Positions 24,206 through 32,583 are shown, numbered from the stretch's first letter. The stretch: 35,098 nucleotides of DNA from JBBSGC01 sp038254525 (GCA_038254525.1 JBBSGC010000007.1:1-35098), one strand, 5' to 3'. A program made the numbers and translations. The notes: generated by a model not told the origin, from the sequence alone.

Positions 24206-24523
24206 CTATCCAGCCTTGGCCTCCTCGACCCTGCGCCCCAGCACGACGGCCAGCACCCACAGCCCACCGAACAACGCACCGAGTGCGAACATCACCGGCA
24301 CCACGAACCCCAGGGCCAGCGCGGCCAGCTGCACCAGCGAGCCGATCCAGTAGCCGAACCGGTGCCGCATCGTCGCGGCCCCGGCAATCGCAAGCAGCGC
24401 CAGCCCGACGCCAACCGTGACGGCGACCGCTGCGGAGAGCCCGGTGATCGTGATCAGCACCGGTGTGGTGAGGAACAGCACCACCGACTGCAGTCCGAGG
24501 ACTCCTGAGCACATGCCCCGCAT
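24206..24523 (-). CDS. DUF4233 membrane protein
   Basis: A 105-residue protein with four predicted membrane helices, starting MRGMCSGVLGLQSVVLFLTTPV. It belongs to the DUF4233 family, which typically sits between folC and ndk in actinobacteria, exactly as here. The ATG overlaps the folC stop by one base (TGATG). The function is unknown. Confidence 0.9.
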   Translation of the reverse strand: MRGMCSGVLGLQSVVLFLTTPVLITITGLSAAVAVTVGVGLALLAIAGAATMRHRFGYWIGSLVQLAALALGFVVPVMFALGALFGGLWVLAVVLGRRVEEAKAG

Positions 24524-25893
24524 CAGCGGGGCCCACCGAGCAGGTGCCGGGCCTCGCCCACGGTGATCACCGAACCGGTGACCAGCACCCCGCCGCTGCC
24601 GATCGCCTCGCCGTCGCCCCACCCCTGTTCGGCGAGCGAAGCGCCCAGGTCGAGGGCGTCGTCGAGGCGCGACCTGACGTGCACCCGGTCGGTTCCGAAG
24701 ACCCCTTCGGCGATGTCGCCCAGCTCATCTGCGGGCAAGGCCCGCGGCGTGCTGTTCTGGGTGCACACCAGCTCCGCAAACACCGGCTCGAAGGCGGCCA
24801 GGATCTCCTCGACGTCCTTGTCGGCCATGACGCCGACGACGCCGACCAGGGGCGAGAAGGAGAACGCCTCCTGCACGGCGGCCGCAGTCGCGTGCGCTCC
24901 CGCGGGGTTGTGCGCGGCGTCGAGCACGATCACCGGGCTGCGCCGCACGACCTCCAGGCGACCCGGCGAGGTGACGGCCGCGAACCCGTCGCGGACGGCA
25001 TCGGCGTCAAGCTCCAGGCCACCGACGAACGCCTCCACGGCGCTCAGCGCGTTGGCCGCGTTCTGGGCCTGGTGAGCACCGTGCAGCGGCAGGAATACGT
25101 CCGCGTACTCGGCGCCGAGCCCACGCAGCGTGACCAGCTGGCCGCCCACGCCCGGTTGTCGGGAGACGATGCCGAAGTCGATGCCTTCTCGGGCCGCCGC
25201 CGCGCCGACCTCGGCGACGTGGCGATCCAGCACGTCGGCCGCGGCGGCGTCGGGCTGGGCGGCGAGCACCGCAAACGAGCCGGCCTTGATGATGCCGGCC
25301 TTCTCGACCGCGATGTCGCCGGGGGTGGCGCCGAGGTAGGCGACGTGGTCCACAGCGACCGGCAGGACGACCGCGACCTGCGCGTCGACGACGTTGGTCG
25401 CGTCCCACGTGCCACCCATGCCGACCTCGACGACCGCCACGTCGACCGGGGCATCGGCGAACGCCGCATAGGCCATGCCGGTGATTGCCTCGAAGAACGA
25501 CAGCGGCTGTGGCGCAGAACGGTCCACGACCTCCAGATAAGGGGCGACCTCGGTGTATGCGCGGACGAAGACGTCCTCGCTCACCGGTTCCCCGTCGATG
25601 CAGATGCGCTCGGTCATCGACTCCAGGTGCGGGCTGGTGACGCGCCCGGTGCGCAGCCCGATCTCGCGGAGCAACGCGTCGATCATCCGGCTCGTCGAAG
25701 TCTTGCCGTTCGTGCCGGTCACGGAGATCACGGGGTAGGCGGTCTGCGGGTCTCCGAGCAGGTCGACCAGCGCCCGGATCCGGTCGAGGCTCGGCTCCAG
25801 CCGCGACTCGGGCCAGCGGGCGAGCAGCGCCCCCTCCACCGTGGCGTAGGGAGACGCAGCCGGCTCCGGAAAGCGTGCGGATCGGCTGCTCAT
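24523..25893 (-). CDS. folC: Folylpolyglutamate synthase / dihydrofolate synthase
   Basis: Adds glutamate to dihydropteroate and folates. It has 456 residues. The P-loop is VTGTNGKTSTSRM, followed by GRVTSPHLESMTERICIDG and the VEVGMGGTWDATNVV segment of FolC. HNPAGAHATAAAV is the C-terminal motif. The ATG is 9 bases after a TAGACT box at 25908-25903, so the mRNA may have almost no leader. The gene is divergent from valS, whereas these two usually point the same way. Confidence 0.95.
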   Translation of the reverse strand: MSSRSARFPEPAASPYATVEGALLARWPESRLEPSLDRIRALVDLLGDPQTAYPVISVTGTNGKTSTSRMIDALLREIGLRTGRVTSPHLESMTERICIDGEPVSEDVFVRAYTEVAPYLEVVDRSAPQPLSFFEAITGMAYAAFADAPVDVAVVEVGMGGTWDATNVVDAQVAVVLPVAVDHVAYLGATPGDIAVEKAGIIKAGSFAVLAAQPDAAAADVLDRHVAEVGAAAAREGIDFGIVSRQPGVGGQLVTLRGLGAEYADVFLPLHGAHQAQNAANALSAVEAFVGGLELDADAVRDGFAAVTSPGRLEVVRRSPVIVLDAAHNPAGAHATAAAVQEAFSFSPLVGVVGVMADKDVEEILAAFEPVFAELVCTQNSTPRALPADELGDIAEGVFGTDRVHVRSRLDDALDLGASLAEQGWGDGEAIGSGGVLVTGSVITVGEARHLLGGPR

Positions 25894-25902
25894 CAGGCGG
25901 CA

Positions 25903-25908
25903 AGTCTA
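25903..25908 (-). promoter_or_regulatory. -10 box for folC-DUF4233-ndk
   Basis: TAGACT on the minus strand, 9 bases before the folC ATG. No Shine-Dalgarno sequence lies between them. The divergent valS leader promoter is only 34 bases away. Confidence 0.5.
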
Positions 25909-25941
25909 GGGCGGCCACCAACGGGCACTGCCCCGCGCGCC

Positions 25942-25947
25942 TACACT
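25942..25947 (+). promoter_or_regulatory. -10 box for the valS leader
   Basis: TACACT, 8 bases before the ATG of a 22-codon leader ORF. The spacing suggests a leaderless start. No clear -35 is present in the GC-rich upstream segment. Confidence 0.5.
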
Positions 25948-25955
25948 GGCTGACC

Positions 25956-26024
25956 ATGACCAGTCGCGAGCGCCCCAGCACCGCGGCCCGCGTACGCACG
26001 GCTCGAGTACCCGTGCGGCGCTGA
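25956..26024 (+). CDS. Possible valS leader peptide (22 aa)
   Basis: A 22-codon ORF starting MTSRERPST with its C-terminal half RVRTARVPVRR. It contains three Val codons within eight (GTA, GTA, GTG); GTA is rare in DNA of this composition. It begins at leaderless distance from TACACT and ends 87 bases before valS. There is no intrinsic terminator downstream. CACCT at 26072-26076 could pair with AGGTG (26101-26105) at the valS ribosome binding site, and GTCGG/CCGAC (26059-26063 and 26086-26090) could form a competing stem. A translation-attenuation role is a hypothesis. Confidence 0.4.
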   Translation: MTSRERPSTAARVRTARVPVRR

Positions 26025-26105
26025 GCGTCGCCCCCGCCCGTCTGGTCCTGCATCCTCCGTCGGTCGCCGCCCACCTCTGGCCGTGCCGACACCCCGGCAA
26101 AGGTG

Positions 26106-26135
26106 ATCCCTGTGACGACCATCCCTGTGACGACC
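26106..26135 (+). repeat. 15-bp direct repeat at the valS start
   Basis: atccctgtgacgacc occurs twice in tandem (26106-26120, 26121-26135), followed by atccc. It is in frame and encodes IPVTT twice, giving two equivalent in-frame GTG codons at 26112 and 26127. Confidence 0.85.
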
Positions 26136-28694
26136 ATCCCCGAGAAGCCAGCCCTCGAAGGGCTCGAGGCCACCTGGTCCGCGATCTGGGAGCAGGACGG
26201 CACCTATCGCTTCGACCGCGACGTCGCGGATCGCTCGTCGGTGTTCTCCATCGACACCCCACCGCCGACGGTGTCAGGTGCGCTGCACGTCGGTCACGTC
26301 TTCAGCTACACCCACACCGACGTCATCGCCCGCTACCAGCGGATGCGCGGTAAGCACGTCTTCTACCCGATGGGCTGGGACGACAACGGTCTGCCCACCG
26401 AAAGGCGCGTCCAGAACCACTTCGGGGTGCGATGCGACCCCACGTTGCCCTACGACCAGGGGTTCACGCCGCCGGAGGCTCCCGACCCCAAGCGTCAGCT
26501 GCCGACCAGCCGACGCAACTTCATCGAGCTCTGCACCCAGCTGGTCGAGGAGGACGAGCGCGCCTTCGAGGCCATGTGGCGCCGGCTCGGCCTCTCTGTG
26601 GACTGGAGCCAGACATACACGACGATCGGTGACGTCTCACGGGCGGCTTCGCAGAAGGCCTTTTTGCGGAACCTCGCGCGCGGCGAGGCTTACCAGTCCG
26701 AGGCCCCGACGCTGTGGGACGTCACGTTCCAGACCGCGGTCGCCCAGGCCGAGCTGGAGGCCCGCGACTACCCCGGCCACTACCACCGGATCGCCTTCCA
26801 CTCCGCCGACGGGCCCTTGCATGTGGAGACCACCCGACCCGAGCTCGTCGCGTCCTGCGTCGCGCTGGTCGCCCACCCTGACGACGAGCGCTACGCGGCG
26901 CGGTTCGGCTCCACGGTGCGTTCGCCGGTGTTCGGCGTCGAGATCCCGGTGCTCGCCCATCCGGCCGCCGAGCCCGACAAGGGCGCAGGCATCGCCATGT
27001 GCTGCACGTTCGGCGACCTCACCGATGTGCAGTGGTGGCGCGAGCTGCGGCTGCCGATGCGCACCGTCGTCGGTAGGGACGGCCGGCTCCAGCGGGAGAC
27101 ACCGGAGTGGGTCACGACGGAGTCGGGGCGCGAAGGATATGCGGCGATCGCCGGCAAGACGACGTTCAGCGCCCGCGAGGCGATGGTGGAGGCGCTGCGC
27201 CGGTCCGGTGACCTCGACGCTGAGCCGCGCGCCACCACCCGGATGGCGAACTTCTACGAGAGGGGCGACAAGCCGCTGGAGATCGTGTCCAGCCGCCAGT
27301 GGTACATCCGCAACGGCGGCCGCGACGCCGACCTGCGTGCGGCGCTGGTCGAGCGCGGCGCGCAGATCCACTGGGTGCCGGAGTTCATGGAGCACCGCTA
27401 TGCCAACTGGGTCGACGGGCTCAACGGCGACTGGCTGGTGTCGCGACAGCGCTTCTTCGGCGTGCCCTTCCCGGTCTGGTACCCGCTCGACGAGGATGGC
27501 GAGCCGACGTACGACCGGCCCCTGCTGCCTGAGGAGAGCGAGCTGCCGATCGACCCGGCCTCGCAGGCACCGGCGGGATATGCCGAGTCGCAGCGCGGTG
27601 AGCCGGGCGGCTTCCTGGCCGACCCCGACGTGATGGACACCTGGGCGACCTCGTCGCTGACGCCACAGATCGTCTGCGGCTGGGAGCGCGACCCCGAGCT
27701 GCTCGCGAAGACGTTCCCGATGGACCTCAACACCCATGCCCACGAGATCATCCGCACCTGGCTGTTCTCCCGGGTCGTGCGTGCGCACCTGGAGAACGAC
27801 ACGATCCCCTGGGCCACGTCGCTGATCTCCGGCTTCGTCGTCGATCCCGACCGCAAGAAGATGAGCAAGTCGAAAGGCAACGCGGTAGTGCCGACCGAGA
27901 TCCTCGAGCGCTACGGGTCGGACGCGGTGCGGTGGCGAGCGGCGATGTCGCGGCCGGGTCTGGACAGCCCGTTCGACGAGGCGCAGATGAAGGTCGGCCG
28001 GCGCCTGGCGATGAAGGTGCTCAACGCGAGTCGGTTCGTGCTCGGGCTGGGAGCCACGGACACCGATGCGTCGAACGTCACCGAGCCCCTCGACCTGGCG
28101 ATGCTGTCTCGGCTGCGCCAGGTGGTCGCCGAGGCGACCGGGTCGCTGGATGCCTACGACTACACCGCAGCTCTGGAGGCTGTCGAGCGGTTCTTCTGGG
28201 CGTTCTGCGACGACTACCTCGAGCTGGTCAAGGAGCGCGCCTACGGCGGTCGCGGCGAGGAGGCAGCGAGATCTGCGCAGGCCGCCCTGGCCTGGGCGCT
28301 CTCGGTTCAGCTTCGCCTGTTTGCGCCGTTCCTGCCGTTCGTGACCGAGGAGGTCTGGTCGTGGTGGCAGGAGGGGTCGGTGCACCGATCCGCCTGGCCC
28401 GAGGTCGAGGTCGACCTCCTGGCCAAATCCCACGACCCTGGGGTCCTCGACGCGGCCGCCTCGGTGCTGGCCGGGATCCGCGGCGCCAAGTCGACGGCCA
28501 AGGTCGGCATGAAGACGGAGGTCAGTGCGCTGACGGTGCGCGGATCCCAGGCCTGGCTGGACCTGGTCGCCCGCGCGCTCGGCGACGTCAAGGCTGCTGG
28601 CCGGGTGCCGGGCGAGGTCGTGCTCACCGCCGTCGAAGGTGCCCAGCAGCTGGCAGTGGACGTCGAGCTCGTGACCGCTGCTTCGACTGGGTAG
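26112..28694 (+). CDS. valS: Valyl-tRNA synthetase, archaeal-type
   Basis: Class I synthetase charging tRNA-Val, 860 residues. The HIGH motif is ALHVGH and the KMSKS motif KKMSKSKGNAV is near residue 583. The N-terminal segments FSIDTPPPTVSG and FYPMGWDDNGLPTERRVQNHF match the archaeal/rickettsial branch of ValRS; the common bacterial type has PPPNVTG and PGTDHAGIAT there. Three GTG starts are in frame (26103, 26112, 26127); I chose 26112 because AAAGG lies 8 bases upstream. The gene is divergent from folC and ends 4 bases from a convergent methyltransferase gene. Upstream is a possible Val leader peptide. Confidence 0.95.
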   Translation: MTTIPVTTIPEKPALEGLEATWSAIWEQDGTYRFDRDVADRSSVFSIDTPPPTVSGALHVGHVFSYTHTDVIARYQRMRGKHVFYPMGWDDNGLPTERRVQNHFGVRCDPTLPYDQGFTPPEAPDPKRQLPTSRRNFIELCTQLVEEDERAFEAMWRRLGLSVDWSQTYTTIGDVSRAASQKAFLRNLARGEAYQSEAPTLWDVTFQTAVAQAELEARDYPGHYHRIAFHSADGPLHVETTRPELVASCVALVAHPDDERYAARFGSTVRSPVFGVEIPVLAHPAAEPDKGAGIAMCCTFGDLTDVQWWRELRLPMRTVVGRDGRLQRETPEWVTTESGREGYAAIAGKTTFSAREAMVEALRRSGDLDAEPRATTRMANFYERGDKPLEIVSSRQWYIRNGGRDADLRAALVERGAQIHWVPEFMEHRYANWVDGLNGDWLVSRQRFFGVPFPVWYPLDEDGEPTYDRPLLPEESELPIDPASQAPAGYAESQRGEPGGFLADPDVMDTWATSSLTPQIVCGWERDPELLAKTFPMDLNTHAHEIIRTWLFSRVVRAHLENDTIPWATSLISGFVVDPDRKKMSKSKGNAVVPTEILERYGSDAVRWRAAMSRPGLDSPFDEAQMKVGRRLAMKVLNASRFVLGLGATDTDASNVTEPLDLAMLSRLRQVVAEATGSLDAYDYTAALEAVERFFWAFCDDYLELVKERAYGGRGEEAARSAQAALAWALSVQLRLFAPFLPFVTEEVWSWWQEGSVHRSAWPEVEVDLLAKSHDPGVLDAAASVLAGIRGAKSTAKVGMKTEVSALTVRGSQAWLDLVARALGDVKAAGRVPGEVVLTAVEGAQQLAVDVELVTAASTG

Positions 28695-28698
28695 CCGG

Positions 28699-29613
28699 TC
28701 AGCGATCGCTTGGCAGGTGCCCAGCAGGCTTGCGCCCCACCGTGATGCCGGGAGTCCCAGGTGGTGTCGGCATCGTGCTGACCGCCTCGAAAGCGCTGTC
28801 CTTCAGGACCTGCTGAGCCTGGTGGTCATCGAGCGCGGTGCCGCCGAACGCCAGCGTCTTGAAGCGGGTGAGGGTGTCGTCGAGGTGTTCACCGGTGAAC
28901 TTGCCGTGACCCAGCAGCACCCAGCCACCCGGAAGGAGGGCGCTGGCGACACGGGGCAGGCCGGCCCGCAGCGCGGCCCCGGGGACGAACGGCGCAGGCA
29001 GCCACACCAGGTCGTAGGCCGCCTCCTCATCGAGTGTGCCCACGTCCTGCTCACGGAGCACGACGCGGTCCGCGACGCTGCTCGCGGAGGCCGTCTGCGC
29101 CGCCAGGGCGAGCACCCGGGGAAGCACGTCGATCCCGACGACAGTCAGCGCGGGGAAGTGTTCGGCGTAAGCGACGGCTAGGGCCGCAACGCCGGTGCCG
29201 ACGTCAAGCATGCGAGCACCCTGCCGGGCCAACGCCTCGGCGAGTCCGGGGAGCAGAGGAAGCCCCAGCCGGGCGAACATCGCGACGCCCTGCGCGCTGG
29301 TCCGACCCTGGGCGAGCAGAGCCTCGTCCGACTGGCCCGACCAGAGCATTCCGTCGCCGTGCAGCAACGCGGCCGCCTGGAGCAGCGGTGCGGCCGCCTG
29401 AGCCGCAGCGCCTCGGCGCTCGGGCTCAGCAAGGTCGCCGAGTGTCAGGCCGAGGGCGTCCGCAACGTCACCGGCGGCTTGCCGCTGATCATCAGTCCCG
29501 TCGTCGCCGAGCGCGAGCACGACCGCGGCCGTGGACCAAGCCATTCGGTCGCCGGTGTGCATCAGCTGCTGCAGGCGCTCGTTTCGTGCTGCTACCACCG
29601 CCGTAGTGTCCAC
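28699..29613 (-). CDS. Class I SAM-dependent methyltransferase
   Basis: A 304-residue protein with a Rossmann-type methyltransferase domain. Motif I reads MLDVGTGVAALAVAYAEHFP, followed by the acidic end of strand 2 in LTVVGIDVLP and a motif-IV-like segment YDLVWLPAPF. The first 130 residues are helical and Ala-rich and may form an N-terminal dimerisation or substrate domain. The GTG at 29613 has GAGGGAAA 6 bases upstream; a longer ORF starts 13 codons earlier. It is convergent with valS. The substrate is unknown. Confidence 0.83.
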   Translation of the reverse strand: MDTTAVVAARNERLQQLMHTGDRMAWSTAAVVLALGDDGTDDQRQAAGDVADALGLTLGDLAEPERRGAAAQAAAPLLQAAALLHGDGMLWSGQSDEALLAQGRTSAQGVAMFARLGLPLLPGLAEALARQGARMLDVGTGVAALAVAYAEHFPALTVVGIDVLPRVLALAAQTASASSVADRVVLREQDVGTLDEEAAYDLVWLPAPFVPGAALRAGLPRVASALLPGGWVLLGHGKFTGEHLDDTLTRFKTLAFGGTALDDHQAQQVLKDSAFEAVSTMPTPPGTPGITVGRKPAGHLPSDR

Positions 29614-29661
29614 TCGTTTCCCTCGGTTCGGCAACGCCCCGGTCGGTTCCACTGCGCGCGG

Positions 29662-30051
29662 TCACGACGATGAGTCGAGGTACTGCTTGGCCAGCCGCTT
29701 GGGTGCGCGAGCGAGCCACGCCTCGACGATGAGCTCCCGCAGGTCTTCGACGTCGATCTGGTCGAGGCGTACGAGGACGGCTGGATAGCCGTTGAAATGC
29801 GGTGTGGTGAAGTAGACGTTCGGGTCATCGCCAAGCAGCGCGGCTTTCACACCCTCATCCGTCACGCGCGCGGCCACTATGGGCCCGACCGGCGCGGCGT
29901 CGCCCAGAGCCTCGAGGTCCCCGCGCCGCAGCGGTCGTTCCCAAGCGAAGCTCTTGGTCTGCACCCGCCACCCGAGGTCGCCAGGCGGGGAGTCTTCGCT
30001 CGTTCCCGGAAGCGCCAGCGCGATCCGGCGGACGTCGTCCCAGGTCGCCAT
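29662..30051 (-). CDS. MmcQ/YjbR family DNA-binding-like protein
   Basis: A 129-residue protein. MATWDDVRRIALALPGTSEDSPPG at the N-terminus and VYFTTPHFNGYPAVLVRLDQID in the middle are characteristic of the MmcQ/YjbR family (CyaY-like double-wing fold). Members are widespread and mostly uncharacterised; DNA binding is suggested by fold only. A purine-rich run (GGAGGAGG) precedes the ATG. It lies 48 bases before the methyltransferase gene and 70 bases after the HNH gene, all on the minus strand. Confidence 0.85.
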   Translation of the reverse strand: MATWDDVRRIALALPGTSEDSPPGDLGWRVQTKSFAWERPLRRGDLEALGDAAPVGPIVAARVTDEGVKAALLGDDPNVYFTTPHFNGYPAVLVRLDQIDVEDLRELIVEAWLARAPKRLAKQYLDSSS

Positions 30052-30121
30052 CCTCAAGCCTCCTCCGCCTCCTCCGAGACGGGCTTGCCCTGGTGGTGCC
30101 CGACCTTTCGGCTTGGTCCGC

Positions 30122-31558
30122 TCACAGCGGATGCGTGCCGTTGTCGTCGACAACGTATAGGTGTCCCGTCGGCGCCCGCCAGACGAACACCCCGTTGAAC
30201 GGTTGCTTGACTCGCCAGCCGCCGTGGGTCTTCACCCGGTGGTGGGAAGAGCACTCGGGGCCTAGGTTCCCGCTCGCCGTGGGACCGTGCGGATACGGGA
30301 TCGTGTGCTCGCTCTCGCAGCGGCGGGCGGGCCGGTCGCAGTAGGGATGCACACAGCTCTCGTTGGTCAGCACCATGGCTTCGCGCACCGTAGGCGACGG
30401 GGTGTAGCCACTGGATGCCGTTGGGCGGTTGAGGTCGATCACCGGGCGCACGGTCACCGCTGAGGTGCTCAGCAGCTCCTTGAGCGCTGGGAGCGACAAG
30501 ACGCCGAGTCCCTCGAGGTCGGCGGTGCCGTCGCCACGCAGATGGACGTAGAGAGTGGTTGCCGGCACCGAGCGGGCGTCGTCGGCCACCAGGTCCTCGA
30601 GCGGCTCACGAGGCCGCTCGCTGTGCGGATGCGTGATCCCCGAGACGACCCGGGTCAGCCGCACCAGCGAGCCCGGGTCTGCGAGCAGCCCGAGCGCCCG
30701 CGCGCGACGCTGCTGCCACGACTCTGTTTCCGGTCCGAAGCCGGCGCCTTCACCGAGGGCGCGCTGGACGATGCCAAGCTGGCGAGCCACGCCGTCGAGG
30801 CGGTCGTCGAGCCGCTTGCCGTCGGTGGCGTCGAGAGTGGCCGACACCTCGGCGTGGTCGTCATAGGTCGCGTCGATGAACACCTCGCGCCGCGCCCGGA
30901 TCTTCGCCGACCGCTCCTCGAGCGCGGCGGGCTCGACTCGGGCCACCACGCGGTCGACGATCCGCCGCAGCTGATGGTAGGTCAGCGTGCCGAGCAGCGG
31001 CAGCAGCTCCAGCTGTACGACAGCGACCGTCTCACGCGAGAGGTCCCGGGTCGCGGTGGCGACCATCCGGGCCCGCGCCAGGTCACACAGCCCCAGCCGC
31101 ACCAAGAACCTGATCGCGCCCAGCCGCTCGGTCAGGTCAAGAGCGTCTGCGATCAGCCGACGCGCCGCCGCAGTGCTGAGCCCAACTGCTGGACCCCACT
31201 CGGCCGCCGCGAACGAGCCCACCGTCTGCTCAGGGTCACCGCCGGGCGCGATGCGCTCCTCCGAGCCGGGCGCCGACCAGCGCCGGTGCTCTCGGTCGCT
31301 CGGGCCCGGCCGGTGCTCGGTGAAGCGCTTGGTCACGTCCACGAGAAACCGGTCGGTCCACGCACGCTGCCGCTGCACCGCCCGCGCGAACTCAACGCAC
31401 TCGTCGTCGTCGAGCGTGGCCACGTCGGTGTCTGCCAGCGCTTGCGCGAGCGCCGATCCGCTAGGGATGTTCGACCAAAGCAGCGCCATCGACGAGCCCA
31501 ACTCAGCCCAGGCGTCTGCTGGTGCCTCGTCGGTTCGCGAAACCGCGGCTGCGTGCAT
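30122..31558 (-). CDS. DUF222 / 13E12-repeat family HNH endonuclease
   Basis: A 478-residue protein with an N-terminal DUF222 helical domain (VQLELLPLLGTLTYHQLRRIVDRVV, VFIDATYDDHAEVSATLDATDGKRLDDRLDG) and a C-terminal HNH nuclease. The HNH part reads CVHPYCDRPARRCESEHTIPY, GNLGPECSSHHRVKTHGGW, with the expected Cys, His and Asn. The family is the mycobacterial REP13E12 group, often multicopy in actinobacteria and linked to mobile sequences. The ATG at 31558 was chosen because it lies 7 bases after the -10 box (leaderless); an ATG 9 bases upstream would overlap that box. A perfect SOS box in the promoter points to LexA control. Confidence 0.92.
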   Translation of the reverse strand: MHAAAVSRTDEAPADAWAELGSSMALLWSNIPSGSALAQALADTDVATLDDDECVEFARAVQRQRAWTDRFLVDVTKRFTEHRPGPSDREHRRWSAPGSEERIAPGGDPEQTVGSFAAAEWGPAVGLSTAAARRLIADALDLTERLGAIRFLVRLGLCDLARARMVATATRDLSRETVAVVQLELLPLLGTLTYHQLRRIVDRVVARVEPAALEERSAKIRARREVFIDATYDDHAEVSATLDATDGKRLDDRLDGVARQLGIVQRALGEGAGFGPETESWQQRRARALGLLADPGSLVRLTRVVSGITHPHSERPREPLEDLVADDARSVPATTLYVHLRGDGTADLEGLGVLSLPALKELLSTSAVTVRPVIDLNRPTASSGYTPSPTVREAMVLTNESCVHPYCDRPARRCESEHTIPYPHGPTASGNLGPECSSHHRVKTHGGWRVKQPFNGVFVWRAPTGHLYVVDDNGTHPL

Positions 31559-31565
31559 GGTTTGC

Positions 31566-31594
31566 ATTCTATCGAACACACGTTCGAAAGACAA
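31566..31594 (-). promoter_or_regulatory. Promoter of the HNH endonuclease gene
   Basis: On the minus strand: TTGTCT (31594-31589), a 17-bp spacer, then TAGAAT (31571-31566). The ATG follows 7 bases after the -10 box, so the mRNA is probably leaderless. The spacer contains the SOS box. Confidence 0.75.
31572..31587 (-). promoter_or_regulatory. LexA (SOS) box
   Basis: TCGAACGTGTGTTCGA on the minus strand. This is a perfect match to the mycobacterial/actinobacterial SOS consensus TCGAAC-N4-GTTCGA. It fills the promoter spacer, so LexA binding would block RNA polymerase and DNA damage would release expression of the HNH gene. Confidence 0.88.
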
Positions 31595-31632
31595 TCCATC
31601 CCCGCGCGGGCCCACAACAGCGCTGTTCGACG

Positions 31633-32583
31633 CTACCGGTTCGCTCGCCAGGCCGGCAGCCGCTGCCCCGACACCTGCGGGGACTCGCTCTGCGTCCAGA
31701 TCCGCCGCCACTGCGCGACCTGCGGTCCAGCCGGGTCGGTCGTCGTGCCGCTGGCCGCCCGCCGGCGGGCTTCCCACCAGGTGCTGGAGTCCTCGTCGAG
31801 AAGCGTCGCGACGGCTGCGTGCACGCGGGGCGCGAAGTCGCGGGCGTTCTCCCCGTCGGCCGGCCACAGCGGCGCACCGAACCGGACCCTCACCGACCGG
31901 CGGCCCCGACTCGGCCACTCCTGACCGCGCGGCATCGCCGCGAAAGTGCCGCGGTGCGCGACCGGGACCACGGGCACCCCGTGCTCGACGGCCAGCCAGG
32001 CCGCACCCGTCCGGAACCTGCCGAGCCATCCGTCGCTGGACCGGGTGCCCTCGGGGAAGACCACCAGGTTCCAGCCGGCGGCGAGCACGTCACCCGGCGT
32101 CGAGGCCATCGTCCCGCTGCGCCGCTCGATCGGAAACGTGTTGAACATCAGCGCCGATCCCACCGCCCGCCACCAGGTGTCGAAGAAGTAGTCGGCTGCC
32201 GCGCCGACCGCGGTTCTGCGCCGCCACGCATTCGGCAACGAGAGCAGGATCAGTGGGGTGTCCAGGTGGGAGGCGTGGTTGGCCACGAAGATCACCGGCC
32301 CGTGCACGCGCTCCAGGAGGTCGAGCCCCTCGACGTGCGGGGTGACCGTGGAGTGGAACAGCGGGCGCAGGGCGGCCTGCTGCGCCACCTCACGCACCAC
32401 GGAGGCGGCCGGCCGGCGGGCCCACGCGGTTGGGAAGACCGTCGACTCCTGCGCGACGACATAGGCCTCCGCAGAGCGCGGGACCAGCGGCCGGCGTCCC
32501 CATCGCCAGCCGCGGGCCACCGCCCGGACGTCGTCGATGCCGCCGCGGACGAGCCCGCCGCGGCCGGCGGAGGCACGAGACAT
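31633..32583 (-). CDS. 1-acyl-sn-glycerol-3-phosphate acyltransferase (PlsC-like)
   Basis: A 316-residue member of the lysophospholipid acyltransferase family. Block I is NHASHLD (HX4D with H103/D108), block III FPEGTRS (176-182), and block IV VPVVPVAHRG. It would transfer acyl groups from acyl-CoA or acyl-ACP to a lysophosphatidate or related acceptor at the membrane. The ATG overlaps the stop of the LarA-like gene by one base (TGATG). The last 50 residues extend past the family core and are Arg/Trp-rich. Because it is coupled to a LarA-like protein and a dehydrogenase, the acceptor may not be ordinary lysophosphatidate. Confidence 0.85.
   Translation of the reverse strand: MSRASAGRGGLVRGGIDDVRAVARGWRWGRRPLVPRSAEAYVVAQESTVFPTAWARRPAASVVREVAQQAALRPLFHSTVTPHVEGLDLLERVHGPVIFVANHASHLDTPLILLSLPNAWRRRTAVGAAADYFFDTWWRAVGSALMFNTFPIERRSGTMASTPGDVLAAGWNLVVFPEGTRSSDGWLGRFRTGAAWLAVEHGVPVVPVAHRGTFAAMPRGQEWPSRGRRSVRVRFGAPLWPADGENARDFAPRVHAAVATLLDEDSSTWWEARRRAASGTTTDPAGPQVAQWRRIWTQSESPQVSGQRLPAWRANR

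Noticed and set aside
26024..26111. T-box riboswitch upstream of valS
   Set aside because: No AGGGTGGNACCGCG-like motif and no terminator are present in the leader.
26637..28433. 598-codon open frame on the minus strand inside valS
   Set aside because: It lies fully antisense to a clear ValRS, and its Arg/Gly/His-rich translation is typical of a shadow frame.
31565..31567. ATG three codons upstream as start of the HNH gene
   Set aside because: It overlaps the -10 box TAGAAT, so it would not be in the transcript.
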